Shown here piece by piece: positions 26,365-35,544 of a DNA stretch of 64,000 nt. The notes beneath the pieces were generated by a model. It searched no databases. It was not told where the DNA came from and saw only the letters and a program-made list of their open reading frames with translations. Numbering within the stretch: the first letter of the stretch is position 1; every line of letters starts with the position of its first letter. A program made the position numbers and the translations under genes. Source of the DNA: Saprospiraceae bacterium (GTDB taxonomy: Bacteria > Bacteroidota > Bacteroidia > Chitinophagales > Saprospiraceae). The stretch is from NCBI GenBank assembly GCA_016722285.1, contig JADKGI010000001.1, positions 868,001-932,000 of the forward strand. The letters are read 5' to 3'.

Positions 26365-27888
26365 TTATTTTACCTCATGCATGAGTTTACGAACAAAAGG
26401 TGAAATGGCAATCAGAATAACTCCAGCTATCAGAGCATATATCCCCAGCTGCAAATAACCTTCTGTATAGACAGTTAATTTATCGATATTGCTTGAATTT
26501 TCTGATGCATCTGATATGTTTGCTCCCAGGATTCCGGCAAAATACTGTCCGTATGCACTAGCTAAAAACCACATACCCATCATGATGGCTTGCAACTTTT
26601 GGGGTGCCAATTTGGTCATGATAGACATACCGATAGGTGATAAACACAACTCGCCAAAAGTAATAATCAACCAGCCAAAAGTAAACAAATTGAGCGAGGT
26701 AACTCCGTTTTCATCGGTAAAAAATCTGGTAGTATAAAAAATATAAAAGCCCCCAGCCAGAAATATAAATGCCAATCCAAACTTGATCAGTGTATTCGGT
26801 TCAATTTTACGCTTTGCCATCCAAACCCATGCCAACCCCACCAAAGCAGCAAATATGATCACAAATAATGAATTAGCTGAATTATTGACTCCATTAGGAT
26901 CCAGAGGAATACCAAGGACTTTATTATCCAGATTGTTGGCAGCAAAAAGGCTCAAGGACCCGCCCCCCTGTTCGAAAAATGCCCAAAAAACAATACTGAA
27001 AAAAATAAATACCAATCCGGCTATCATTTTATTCCTGTCTTCAATCTTCATGGACATCATTTCATATAGTAGATATATGATAGTCAATGGCCCGATAGTG
27101 TACATGAAATAATCAGTATATTCTGTTTTTGCCACCATAGTCATGATGACAGGCAGCAAGACCAATGATCCGATATAAGTAGCCCATTCATACAGTTTTC
27201 GTTTATCCGGAGCAAGATGCAATAATGGAGAAACACCAATATCAGCTATTTTTTTCTGAGTGCGGATAAATGTCAGGAGGCTTATCATCATTACAAAAGC
27301 GGCAAATCCAAAAGCGACATTCCATCTTAGATTTTCAGGAATAAAACTTCCCATCATTTCTCCTTTGCCAACGGCAATACAGATATATCAGCCTAAGAGA
27401 GCACCGATATTGATTCCGGCGTAAAACAGGGAAAACCCCGCATCTCTTCTAGGGTCTCCTTCCTTGTACAACTGACCTACCATTGTAGAAATATTGGGTT
27501 TGAAAAATCCCGTACCAATAATAGTAAAACTTATCCCAAAAAAGAAAAATGCTTTGGGATCAATGGCCAGGATCAGACTACCTGCGATCATCAGAATACC
27601 CCCCCAAAACAAAGATTTTCGGTATCCAAGTATCTTGTCTGCAAACAATCCCCCGATAAAAGTAAACGCATAAACAAATGCCTGAGTGGCACCGTATTGA
27701 AGATTTGCTACTGAATCATTGAGCATAAGCTCTGTGACCATAAAATAAATCAGCATTCCTCTCATCCCATAAAAAGAGAATCTTTCCCACATCTCCGAAA
27801 AGAACAACGGCCAAATCTGTTTAGGGTACTTCCCTTCAAAATTCTGTACTTTTTCCAATGGGTTCAAAGTATTAACACTCATATGCAA
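26365..27888 (-). CDS. POT family peptide transporter (copy 2), interrupted by in-frame TGA
   Basis: Second tandem transporter. From ATG 27888 the protein shows EMWERFSFYGMRGMLIYF and GTGFFKPNISTMVGQLY and runs to NIGALLG. There a TGA (27388-27390) stops it, and the same frame continues YICIAVGKGEMMGSF and on through the remaining helices to the end at 26365 (GELCLSPIGMSIMTKL). No frameshift is involved. The stop falls where the third copy has Gln (GAFLGQFIC). Either this is a point mutation making a recent pseudogene or a base-call error; stop-codon recoding is not supported by any structure I can see. Intact, it would be about 507 residues. Confidence 0.88.
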
Positions 27889-27913
27889 GTATGTTTAGGT
27901 TTTTTATTAAAAT

Positions 27914-27951
27914 AAAAAAGGATAAGTCCAAAATATTGCCTCATCCTTTTT
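27914..27951 (-). terminator. Terminator after the upstream POT transporter gene
   Basis: AAAAAGGAT (27915-27923) pairs perfectly with ATCCTTTTT (27943-27951) over a 19-base loop. On the minus strand the stem ends in a T-run, so it can terminate the gene ending at 28034. The second copy starts just beyond it. Confidence 0.6.
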
Positions 27952-28033
27952 ATTATAAATATCATAGTAATTGCTTAGAAATATTCTTACAAATCATAAA
28001 AATAAAGCAATTACAGTTCAAATACAAATAGCT

Positions 28034-29707
28034 TTAATTAACTCCGTGCATCATCTTTTTTAGCATTGGGGTCAATGAAAACAAAATAATGGAAGCAACT
28101 CCGCAGAGTAATACAAATACCATAAAAAACTCGTATAAATTCGTTATCTGAAAACCTGCAAATACAGGATAATGGTCCATAATATTTTTATCTGCCAACA
28201 TCTGCAATTGTTCCGCACTAGGAGTTAAAGTCTTATCCAGAACAGCCTGTAAGTCGATACCCATATCACCCGCCGTTTTGAATTTGTCACCTGTAGCCGG
28301 CAGAATAGAACCCAGAGTTCCGGCTAAGGCATAGCCTGAAGCATTGGATAGGAAAAACACGCCATACAGGAGGGATGTAAATCTCTTAGGTGCTAGTTTG
28401 CCAACCAAAGAAAGTCCGATCGGAGACAAACAAAGCTCCCCTATTGTTTGCAATAAGTATAATAATATCAACCATTTAATACCCAATAATCCGGCATTTC
28501 CTAAATCCTTGACATTATTGGCTATGATAAAATAAGCCAAAGCAATCGTCGCCAGACCTATGGCTTGTTTTACGGGAGATATTGGTTCCTTGCCATTTGC
28601 TCTCAGTTTGTCCCATAGCATACTGAAAGGAATAGCCAGAAGGACTACAAATATACCATTGAAGATCTGAACCATAGATGGCGGCATATTCCATCCTAAA
28701 AAGTTTCTGTCTGTCTGATTATTGGCTATGAAAGTAAGTGAAGAACCTGCCTGTTCAAATGCTGCCCAAAAAAAGATGACAAAAAAGGATACCACATAAA
28801 TGACAAGAATTCTGTCCCTTTCCACTTTAGACAAAGAAGAGTCAGTCAGAATCAAACCAGCCAAAGTCAGCCCACTCGCATATATCAGCGAATATACGGA
28901 ATTTTGTCCTACAAAATAGTAAAATACAAATGCCAATACCATAAATGCTGCAACAGCTGATATAAGTGAATTAGATGTAAAAATGGCTCTCTGTGATTCG
29001 CCCTCTTCATAGTCAGATGCAATATTATGTTTAGGTAATCCACCCAACGGTCTGCCTTCAGGGGTAACCACATATTTGTCTTTCAATATATAGAAAGTCA
29101 AGGTTCCTATTAGCATGGCAATTCCAGCCGCCAAAAAACCCCATTTAAAAGAAAAAACATCCCTGACACCATTGGCATCTACGACGTCTCCTACAGCCGG
29201 GCAAATAAACTGACCGAGAAATGCACCCACATTGATACCCATGTAAAAGATCGTAAAAGCCGTATCCAATTTGTTCTTTTCCTCTTTAGGATACAGATTG
29301 GTCACCATACTGGAAATATTGGGTTTAAAAAACCCGTTGCCAAATATGATTATTCCCAGTGCTACATACAATAAAGTTTTAGCCAGTTCGAGATTCACTC
29401 CGAAAGTACTGGCACTTGTAAATAACGTAAACTGCCCCGCTGCCATAAGCAATCCTCCCAAAATAATGCAATTCCGGTTTCCCAAAAATCGGTCGGAAAT
29501 GAAACACTCCAACATAGGTGTCAAATAACACAAACCCAGAAATCCTCCATAAATGAGTGATGATTGTTCTTCACTCATCAACAAAGAATGGACGATAAAC
29601 AAGGTCAGTAATGTCCTCATTCCATAGAAATTGAATCTCTCCCACATTTCTGTTCCGAATAATACCCATAACCCTTTAGGATGGGAAGTACTTGTTTTTG
29701 TGCTCAT
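28034..29707 (-). CDS. POT family proton-coupled peptide transporter (copy 3)
   Basis: First-transcribed of the three tandem PTR2/DtpT-type transporters, 557 residues, intact. It has EMWERFNFYGMRTLLTLF, FGNGFFKPNISSMVTNLY, MGINVGAFLGQFICPAVGD and the late GELCLSPIGLSLVGKL motif. A loop of about 40 residues near the C-terminus (ILPATGDKFKTAGDMGIDLQ and on) is not seen in the other two copies. Three adjacent paralogues point to duplication and a protein- or peptide-consuming lifestyle, which is common in Bacteroidota. Confidence 0.92.
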   Translation of the reverse strand: MSTKTSTSHPKGLWVLFGTEMWERFNFYGMRTLLTLFIVHSLLMSEEQSSLIYGGFLGLCYLTPMLECFISDRFLGNRNCIILGGLLMAAGQFTLFTSASTFGVNLELAKTLLYVALGIIIFGNGFFKPNISSMVTNLYPKEEKNKLDTAFTIFYMGINVGAFLGQFICPAVGDVVDANGVRDVFSFKWGFLAAGIAMLIGTLTFYILKDKYVVTPEGRPLGGLPKHNIASDYEEGESQRAIFTSNSLISAVAAFMVLAFVFYYFVGQNSVYSLIYASGLTLAGLILTDSSLSKVERDRILVIYVVSFFVIFFWAAFEQAGSSLTFIANNQTDRNFLGWNMPPSMVQIFNGIFVVLLAIPFSMLWDKLRANGKEPISPVKQAIGLATIALAYFIIANNVKDLGNAGLLGIKWLILLYLLQTIGELCLSPIGLSLVGKLAPKRFTSLLYGVFFLSNASGYALAGTLGSILPATGDKFKTAGDMGIDLQAVLDKTLTPSAEQLQMLADKNIMDHYPVFAGFQITNLYEFFMVFVLLCGVASIILFSLTPMLKKMMHGVN

Positions 29708-30398
29708 TTACTTTTTTGATTTAATAAATGATAAAAGTAGAATTTTTTTTTTAGAGCAGGGATATTTGATTTAATTAATTTGAATTGTATTAAACAGTTG
29801 AAAGTAGTAATATGAAGTTCGACAAAATTTAATTTGTAAATGCAGCTGGCATCATTAAAAATATGGATATATATACTGCTATTATCAGGAATAGTAGTAA
29901 TAAATTTTTAAACACAAACACACATCTTCGCCATGTTTTTAAAGATGAATAATGCTTTATTATTACTTTATGTTATCACCCGATTTTTTATCCTATGGAA
30001 ATGAAGGGTCTTCTTTACATTTTAAGTGTTGAAATCCACATATCCACACATTTCATTAATTTTTTGAAACCAAATCTATTGAATGGGTAAAAAGCATATC
30101 TGATGTGTGGGCAATTTCTTGAAAAGGACAACGATAACAATGAAAAATGGACTCATTTTACCACCATCAAAACAGACCCGAACGAACAATGGATTGGTTC
30201 CAATGCTTTACAATATTGCCAGGATTCCAAAGAAATAACCTATATAAAAAATGATTTATCTGTTGTTTTGAAAAGCAGATTTGATCCACTTAAAAACCTA
30301 ACTAAGTAATCAATTGGGAATTAATAATCAAAAAGCAAGTTTATCTATTTGATATTAGTTCGTGTATTGAATATATACTCTTTATAATATATATTGTT
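29708..30398. other. Mostly non-coding 691-base gap
   Basis: AT-rich DNA between the transporter start and the TPR gene end. Apart from the doubtful 68-codon frame at 30103-30309, I see no gene, promoter consensus or repeat that I can support. Confidence 0.4.
30103..30309 (+). CDS. Doubtful 68-residue ORF
   Basis: An open frame encoding MCGQFLEKDNDNNEKWTHF and onward, hydrophilic, ending KNLTK. I recognise no family. Codon content is plausible for the genome, but there is no promoter or clear start signal. A remnant of a larger decayed gene is possible because an adjacent frame just upstream also reads well (SIEWVKSISDVW). Confidence 0.25.
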   Translation: MCGQFLEKDNDNNEKWTHFTTIKTDPNEQWIGSNALQYCQDSKEITYIKNDLSVVLKSRFDPLKNLTK

Positions 30399-31418
30399 CT
30401 ATTTCAAAGTTTTGAGAATATTTTTAGCTTTTTTGCCACCTTTGGATGCGGCATCTTTGATATCCTTGGCATATCCGCTCTTTCCGGCTTTTTGTTTGGC
30501 TATTCCTCTGTTGGTGAGTATCTCTGCTTCATTAAGTCCATCAGCTACTTCCGGCAAATTGGCTGCTTTGTCAAATGCTTTCAGTGCATCTCCATACTCT
30601 TCCATTTCCATCAAAACATTGCCATAATGATAAAATGCCCATCTGAGCCAGAAGCGGTTAGGATTGTCTTTTTCAAAATTGCGGTTTGTAAATAGTTTCA
30701 GGTCAAAAGCTGCTTTTTGCCATTCCTTCTGAACAATATGACATTTGGCCTTGAGACGCCTGGACTTCCAGTATAATGTCTGGAGTGCTATGGATTTCTT
30801 TATAGATTCTTCCAGATTTTCTATGGCAAGTTCGTTCTCCTCGCGGAGGATATGTATTTTTGCTTTGCCATAAAATGCAGTAGGTATGGAGGGATCAATG
30901 CCGATACATTTATTATAATCACGAAGTGCGTCGTGATAATTTCTCATGAGAAAATTAACTTTAGCCCTTCTTTCATAGGCTTGTGCGTGGCGATCATATT
31001 TTTCTATGGCTGTGCTTAAAGCTGCGATAGCTTCATTTTCCTTTCCTTTTACCTTGACCAGTTTTCGACCTCTGACAAAAGACTGGACCGCCCCTTTATC
31101 ACTATCCGGTTCAAGCGTTTCAAAATGAACTATTTCGCCTTCATTTATTAGCCAGGCACGAACTGAACCGGCCACGGCAAATTGAGCACAATATCCGATA
31201 AGTCCAGTAGTAGTCCTGAATGCTTTGTCTGTAACTTGTCCTACAAATCTGGGTATCTCAAGGCAAAGTGCCTCATCTTTGAATACATCTTCAAACTTAA
31301 ATATCACATCCGTTTTGTAGTAGGTCTCAACCCGCTGCAAAAACATTTTGGTTACCTTTTCATAACTCTTTTCTGTCCCGAATTCCAGCCTGCCCTGTAT
31401 GATTGTCTTAAGGTACAT
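30399..31418 (-). CDS. Tetratricopeptide-repeat protein
   Basis: A 339-residue cytoplasmic-looking protein without signal peptide. The first ~125 residues have no family I recognise. Residues ~130-330 contain TPR-like helical pairs, for example AIAALSTAIEKYDRHAQAYERRA, here shortened to AIEKYDRHAQAYERRA, then YHDALRDYNKCIGIDPSIPT and YGDALKAFDKAANLPEVAD. A lysine-rich tail (KGGKKAKNILKTLK) follows. TPRs usually mediate protein-protein contacts; no partner is evident. The gene precedes a convergent empty stretch and is not obviously in an operon. Confidence 0.75.
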   Translation of the reverse strand: MYLKTIIQGRLEFGTEKSYEKVTKMFLQRVETYYKTDVIFKFEDVFKDEALCLEIPRFVGQVTDKAFRTTTGLIGYCAQFAVAGSVRAWLINEGEIVHFETLEPDSDKGAVQSFVRGRKLVKVKGKENEAIAALSTAIEKYDRHAQAYERRAKVNFLMRNYHDALRDYNKCIGIDPSIPTAFYGKAKIHILREENELAIENLEESIKKSIALQTLYWKSRRLKAKCHIVQKEWQKAAFDLKLFTNRNFEKDNPNRFWLRWAFYHYGNVLMEMEEYGDALKAFDKAANLPEVADGLNEAEILTNRGIAKQKAGKSGYAKDIKDAASKGGKKAKNILKTLK

Positions 31419-31573
31419 TAAATTTTATATTTCACTCATATACACATAGAAAAAATCGTTCCAAACTTTAAACATGCACATAATACACATAAATAGTCAT
31501 TAAAGTTCCAAGCGTATAGGAAAGGCGAATTGGAATAATTTCCGGTAAACTGTCAGATATGTATAATTCCTGT

Positions 31574-32353
31574 TCAGATCAGGTCTGACTCAGTCACTTC
31601 ATTATCAATGGAATCAGAGTTTATATTCAATCCGGTGATGTCAACATAACCAGCATAATCAGCCGCCATCACGACCGGATATGCTACCACTATCCCAACC
31701 AGTAAGGCGACAAAACCCAAAAGAATAAGCAACCCACAAACCAGTAAAAACAAAAAATGCATGATCCACCTTTTATTGACCAGCTGCCAGCTTGTTTTGA
31801 TGGCAGTCACCGCATCGTATTTATGGAATACAATCAGGTAATTTGTCCATCGCGTACATATGCCTACATAAACAAACAAGGCTCCTATAAAAAATATCCA
31901 TACTCCCAGTTTTGCTACTTCCTGGTATGATGCCATAATAGCTTCCGGGTCTCCTGATGCAATTGTTGAAAAGAAATTGATGCCAAGTATAAGTATTAGA
32001 GGTATAGCGATCACAGTATAAATGAGCAGCATGATGATATAAGCTACGATCAACTGACCAATATAGTCAAACCCCTTAAAGAAATTTCCGAATTCCATAC
32101 TTCCGTCATTTTCTTGCTTGTGTACCGCTATGGCAATACCAACGCTCAATGGAGGTGTTACAATCACTGCAATAACAAAACCAAACAAGGGTATCATATT
32201 AATCACCAAAGAGATGATAAAAAACAATATGGCAAATCCTATATAGCCACCAGGATTCTGCTTAAATAATTCAAATCCTTTGGAGATATAACTGCCTATT
32301 TTAAAATCGTATCCATTATCTATAGCCTGCCGGATACTCTGATTGTTTTCCAT
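31574..32353 (-). CDS. Integral membrane protein of unknown function
   Basis: 259 residues with about six hydrophobic segments (GFAILFFIISLVINMIPLFG, QLIVAYIIMLLIYTVIAIPL, WIMHFLFLLVCGLLILLGF). There is a soluble N-terminus with KIGSYISKGFELFKQNPGGYI, a start typical of small bacteroidete membrane proteins related to DUF975-like or glycerophosphodiesterase membrane domains. The C-terminal ~25 residues are acidic and soluble. No catalytic motif is visible. A -7 element lies about 40 bases upstream, so it probably has its own promoter. Confidence 0.7.
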   Translation of the reverse strand: MENNQSIRQAIDNGYDFKIGSYISKGFELFKQNPGGYIGFAILFFIISLVINMIPLFGFVIAVIVTPPLSVGIAIAVHKQENDGSMEFGNFFKGFDYIGQLIVAYIIMLLIYTVIAIPLILILGINFFSTIASGDPEAIMASYQEVAKLGVWIFFIGALFVYVGICTRWTNYLIVFHKYDAVTAIKTSWQLVNKRWIMHFLFLLVCGLLILLGFVALLVGIVVAYPVVMAADYAGYVDITGLNINSDSIDNEVTESDLI

Positions 32354-32391
32354 AATATTAATGTTGATTTAAATTATTAAGCATTAAAAAA

Positions 32392-32399
32392 CAAATCTA
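32392..32399 (-). promoter_or_regulatory. -7 element for the 31574-32353 gene
   Basis: Minus-strand TAGATTTG matches TAnnTTTG, 39 bases upstream of the ATG. No -33 partner is seen. Confidence 0.35.
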
Positions 32400-32470
32400 T
32401 TAAATTCCTGAATATAATAAGATAACAATTCAAGATTTTTGGAAATTATCTTATCAGCGTAAAATTTTGT

Positions 32471-33874
32471 TCAACCGTGATATCCAAAAAGTTTCCTTTC
32501 TTTGATAAGCGCAGAAAGAGATTGGGGAACATTTTTTTCCCAACCCTTGATATTATGTTTGATATCAGACAGTACATCCTGAGGATATATGTGTAAAATA
32601 CCTCTGTTGTATCCATTTACAGCTACTATCTGCTTACTGTCGAGCAAATACTGATACAGGAATTTTATACCTTCCGGCACCACCAGATTATCTGCATTTC
32701 TTATCTCATTTGTATTTGGATCCTGCATGGGATAAACATATACCCGTATATTCTGGCTGAAAAGCTCACCAAATGCAACAAGAAGTCTTCCATCCTGATT
32801 TTGCTCATACTTTTCTGATATGATCGTCTGTAATTCGCGGGCACCGATGACAAGTCCCAGGTGAGAAATTTTATAATCATTCAGATAGTTTATCAACATT
32901 TCATGATTTGCACAGTCAGAAAGCAATACTTTATGTCCAAGTGCAATGAGCATGTCAGCCCGTTCAAGAAAGTCCTTTTCATTTACTTCATTCTGTTCGC
33001 CTTTGAGATTATCTAAAGTGAGTTCCATCATGAGATTCAACTTATCTTCAGGAAGGCCGGTTTCATTTCTGAATTGCTCAAAACTACTTCTTATCACATC
33101 GAGTGTCACCAAAGTAGGAGGCCGGAAATTTCCCCGAATGACCATCAAGGCTTCTTTATAAAGGAATTCAGACGGATGGATACCGGTTTTATTTGTGTCA
33201 AACATCGCAACAGAAGTAAGCTTGTGTTTGATCAGGTAGAGAGATATGATCCGTCTGTCAAAAAAATTAAAATCATCTCCGTTTATTCTCAGCAGGTCGA
33301 TACTTACCCGATCTTTGATATTATCAACCAGCGACATGACCATTTTCTCCGGATTGTCATTGAAATAAAATGAAGCATAAATCATATTGACACCCAAAAC
33401 GCCGATCGCTTCCTGTTGCAGTCTGTTGTTTGTATCCAGCATTTTTACATGCAGCACCATATCATTTACCGGTCCTCCCGGCTTGGTGCGAAAACGGAGA
33501 CCCATCCAACCATTTCCTTTGATGGTGCGGGTGTAATTTATCGCCTGTACTGTATCAGCAAAAACAAAAAAAGTGGCATCCGGCCGGGGAGAACTAAGTC
33601 GCTCTTCCATTAAACTCCATTCATGGTCCAGCATTTTATAGAGCCTGGCTTCTGATACGTATCTTCCTGATGATTCCACACCATATATAGCGTCAGAATA
33701 TGTTTTATCATAAGCTGACATGGTTTTGGCAATAGTACCGGCTGCCGCACCCGCCTGGAAAAAATTTCTTGCCACTTCCTGCCCGGCACCTATCTCTGCA
33801 AATGTTCCGTAAATGGGGTCGTTCAGATTAATATCAAGGGCCTTTTGCTCCGTTTTTACCATTTGGTATTCCAT
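32471..33874 (-). CDS. Conserved bacteroidete protein of unknown function
   Basis: 467 residues, no signal peptide, no membrane segment. It starts MEYQMVKTEQKALDINLND and has IYGTFAEIGAGQEVARNFFQ and AGTIAKTMSAYDKTYSDAIYG. I recall this family as widespread in Bacteroidota and sometimes labelled TonB-dependent receptor or nucleotide adenylyltransferase. Nothing in the sequence supports either: there is no barrel, no plug and no adenylyltransferase HxGH motif. The middle has LHVKMLDTNNRLQQEAIGVLGVN and a series of alpha/beta-like segments. It is likely a cytosolic protein. A function cannot be assigned. Confidence 0.75.
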   Translation of the reverse strand: MEYQMVKTEQKALDINLNDPIYGTFAEIGAGQEVARNFFQAGAAAGTIAKTMSAYDKTYSDAIYGVESSGRYVSEARLYKMLDHEWSLMEERLSSPRPDATFFVFADTVQAINYTRTIKGNGWMGLRFRTKPGGPVNDMVLHVKMLDTNNRLQQEAIGVLGVNMIYASFYFNDNPEKMVMSLVDNIKDRVSIDLLRINGDDFNFFDRRIISLYLIKHKLTSVAMFDTNKTGIHPSEFLYKEALMVIRGNFRPPTLVTLDVIRSSFEQFRNETGLPEDKLNLMMELTLDNLKGEQNEVNEKDFLERADMLIALGHKVLLSDCANHEMLINYLNDYKISHLGLVIGARELQTIISEKYEQNQDGRLLVAFGELFSQNIRVYVYPMQDPNTNEIRNADNLVVPEGIKFLYQYLLDSKQIVAVNGYNRGILHIYPQDVLSDIKHNIKGWEKNVPQSLSALIKERKLFGYHG

Positions 33875-33936
33875 AATTATATTTTTCCTTTAGTAATTTC
33901 AGAACGGTTTATTTCTGATTTTTGATTGGTAAGGGA

Positions 33937-33944
33937 CAAAATTA
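33937..33944 (-). promoter_or_regulatory. -7 element for the 32471-33874 gene
   Basis: Minus-strand TAATTTTG matches TAnnTTTG, 63 bases upstream of the start codon. Confidence 0.35.
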
Positions 33945-34098
33945 CAAAAAGCATATTTAGGACAGGGTTAAATAACAGTTAAGTAAGAAATGTATTGACA
34001 AAGTTAATCATTGTGAAAGCGGAATAACTGACACAAAATATCTCAGAATAAAAGGAACTCATCAAATAAAAATAAATGGATTTGAAAAAGAATTTAAT

Positions 34099-34136
34099 AA
34101 AAAAAAAAAAGCCATACCCCCGATAAGAAGTATGGC
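34099..34136 (-). terminator. Rho-independent terminator
   Basis: GCCATAC (34111-34117) and GTATGGC (34130-34136) form a perfect 7-bp stem with a 12-base loop. On the minus strand a run of about 12 T follows. It is well placed to end transcription of the membrane-protein pair whose last gene stops at 34209. A shorter A/T run on the other side could let it work both ways. Confidence 0.8.
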
Positions 34137-34208
34137 AAAAAAATAAATTCGAATTGTTTTGCAGATAACTGCTGAATATAATACTTGATTTAGAGTTTGA
34201 TCAAAAAA

Positions 34209-34751
34209 TTATCTCCTGAGCCAATATCCCAACCATGTACCACATATGCCCCAGCTAACCAATGTGTCTATCAAATACGGCATAGAGTTGATTTCAAACC
34301 AAATGGCATTGGAATATTCAGTCGTCAGATATCCAATCAGGCCGACTGCTACCGAAGCCATAATACTCGTTCCCATTGTCAGTTCAGGTATCTTACCCAA
34401 TAACCAAATAAGCATGAAAACGGCGACAATATCCGCCAGATAACCACGAAGCATATTCATGCTCATACTCATATTCATTGCTTTATGATATGTAACTTGT
34501 GCCCATGGTTTGCCTGCGGCTGCTTCAATGAGTTTTTGCTGGTCGTCGGATGAAGTTCCTGGTGGATAGGATGGCATAAAATAATTACCTTCCTCCGACA
34601 GTTGAGACTCCAGACTCTGTAGGATAGCTTCCTGATTTGGGGTATATTTTTGCTCCGAAATGTGTATATTTATCACAGCCCAGGACAAAAATTGCCAAAT
34701 AAAAACGATTAGTCCTCCGACCAGGGTTCCGATTATCATTCTCTTATCCAT
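34209..34751 (-). CDS. Hypothetical membrane protein
   Basis: 180 residues. One N-terminal membrane segment (MIIGTLVGGLIVFIWQFLSW) is followed by a soluble loop of about 60 residues with PNQEAILQSLESQLSEEGNY. Three further segments follow, near LADIVAVFMLIWLLGKIPEL and VAVGLIGYLTTEYSNAIWF. I recognise the general look of small bacteroidete membrane proteins but no named family. It is 38 bases downstream of another small membrane protein gene and likely co-transcribed with it. Confidence 0.65.
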   Translation of the reverse strand: MDKRMIIGTLVGGLIVFIWQFLSWAVINIHISEQKYTPNQEAILQSLESQLSEEGNYFMPSYPPGTSSDDQQKLIEAAAGKPWAQVTYHKAMNMSMSMNMLRGYLADIVAVFMLIWLLGKIPELTMGTSIMASVAVGLIGYLTTEYSNAIWFEINSMPYLIDTLVSWGICGTWLGYWLRR

Positions 34752-34789
34752 AAAATGTCATATTGTTTTGAAGTGAAAAAATCAAATAT

Positions 34790-35200
34790 TCAAATTTGCC
34801 TGGCGGTTAGTTTCAATCCGAGTATTGTCATCGGCAAATAAACACAAGTATCCGATATGGCATACCACAGCGGATGCGACAGTAATACTATTTCGCTTAC
34901 CCCAATAAAAGTCCATATTAATCCCGTTACAAATGCCAGTAATGGCCAGGATGATGCAGCAAATCGACCTATTATCCAGCCAGAAAGAAAGGCTCCTAAA
35001 GCATGAATCAGCAAATAAAGTGCAAGTTCTCTCGTCTCAGATCTCTCGATATAAGCTGTCACTGCGCCTATATCTGCCCTGTTCATTTCGGGAGGAAGGG
35101 TAAATAGTGCCAGGATTAATGACTCTAAAACAGAAACTAAAATACTTCCTGCTAGTATGGCTCCGACTACGATGAGAACATTCCTGACAGGATGACTCAT
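34790..35200 (-). CDS. Hypothetical membrane protein
   Basis: 136 residues with four predicted membrane helices (VLIVVGAILAGSILVSVLES, LALYLLIHALGAFLSGWIIG, LLAFVTGLIWTFIGVSEIV, CVYLPMTILGLKL) and an acidic external loop. No motif identifies a function. It leads a two-gene unit with the 34209-34751 gene and is divergent from the GHL10 lipoprotein gene. Confidence 0.6.
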   Translation of the reverse strand: MSHPVRNVLIVVGAILAGSILVSVLESLILALFTLPPEMNRADIGAVTAYIERSETRELALYLLIHALGAFLSGWIIGRFAASSWPLLAFVTGLIWTFIGVSEIVLLSHPLWYAISDTCVYLPMTILGLKLTARQI

Positions 35201-35335
35201 AATCTATATTGTTTTGCAACGCTAATGTAAAATATAAAATTAAACTGCCAAAATATTGACTAATAATATTTTCATAATTGATCAGAATACAAACTTGACT
35301 CTTCTCGAAGTGAATCATTACAGTATTTTAACAAA

Positions 35336-35390
35336 GAGTATGTTTAAATTTTCATTTTTGAGCGAAAGTGAGGAAATTTTAATCATACTC
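35336..35390. repeat. Long inverted repeat (possible small mobile-element relic)
   Basis: Arm 1 (35336-35353) is GAGTATGTTTAAATTTTC. Arm 2 (35373-35390) has reverse complement GAGTATGATTAAAATTTC, matching at 16 of 18 positions across a 19-base loop. No T-run follows on either strand, so it is not a simple terminator. Confidence 0.7.
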
Positions 35391-35516
35391 AAAAGATGCA
35401 ATTACTCAGAATCTACCCCGAAAGGGCGCTAAATCAAGATCGCTATAATTCTTTTAAACTCAAAAGCAATATGTTAAAAATAGCTTCTGAAAAAAAATCT
35501 GCAAAGAAATAATCCC

Positions 35517-35524
35517 TACATTTG
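35517..35524 (+). promoter_or_regulatory. -7 element for the GHL10 lipoprotein gene
   Basis: TACATTTG, exact to TAnnTTTG, 20 bases before the ATG at 35545. Confidence 0.5.
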
Positions 35525-35544
35525 TCTAAACATTCGATATCATT

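Larger units (their letters stand above)
35201..35544. other. Divergent intergenic region with a long hairpin
   Basis: 344 bases between divergently transcribed genes. It holds an 18-bp imperfect inverted repeat (35336-35390) and a -7 element for the rightward gene (35517-35524). No coding frame is convincing. Confidence 0.5.

Noticed and set aside
27388..27390. Selenocysteine or other recoding of the TGA in the POT transporter
   Set aside because: No stem-loop suited to recoding is seen, and paralogues have Gln or an ordinary residue here, not Cys.
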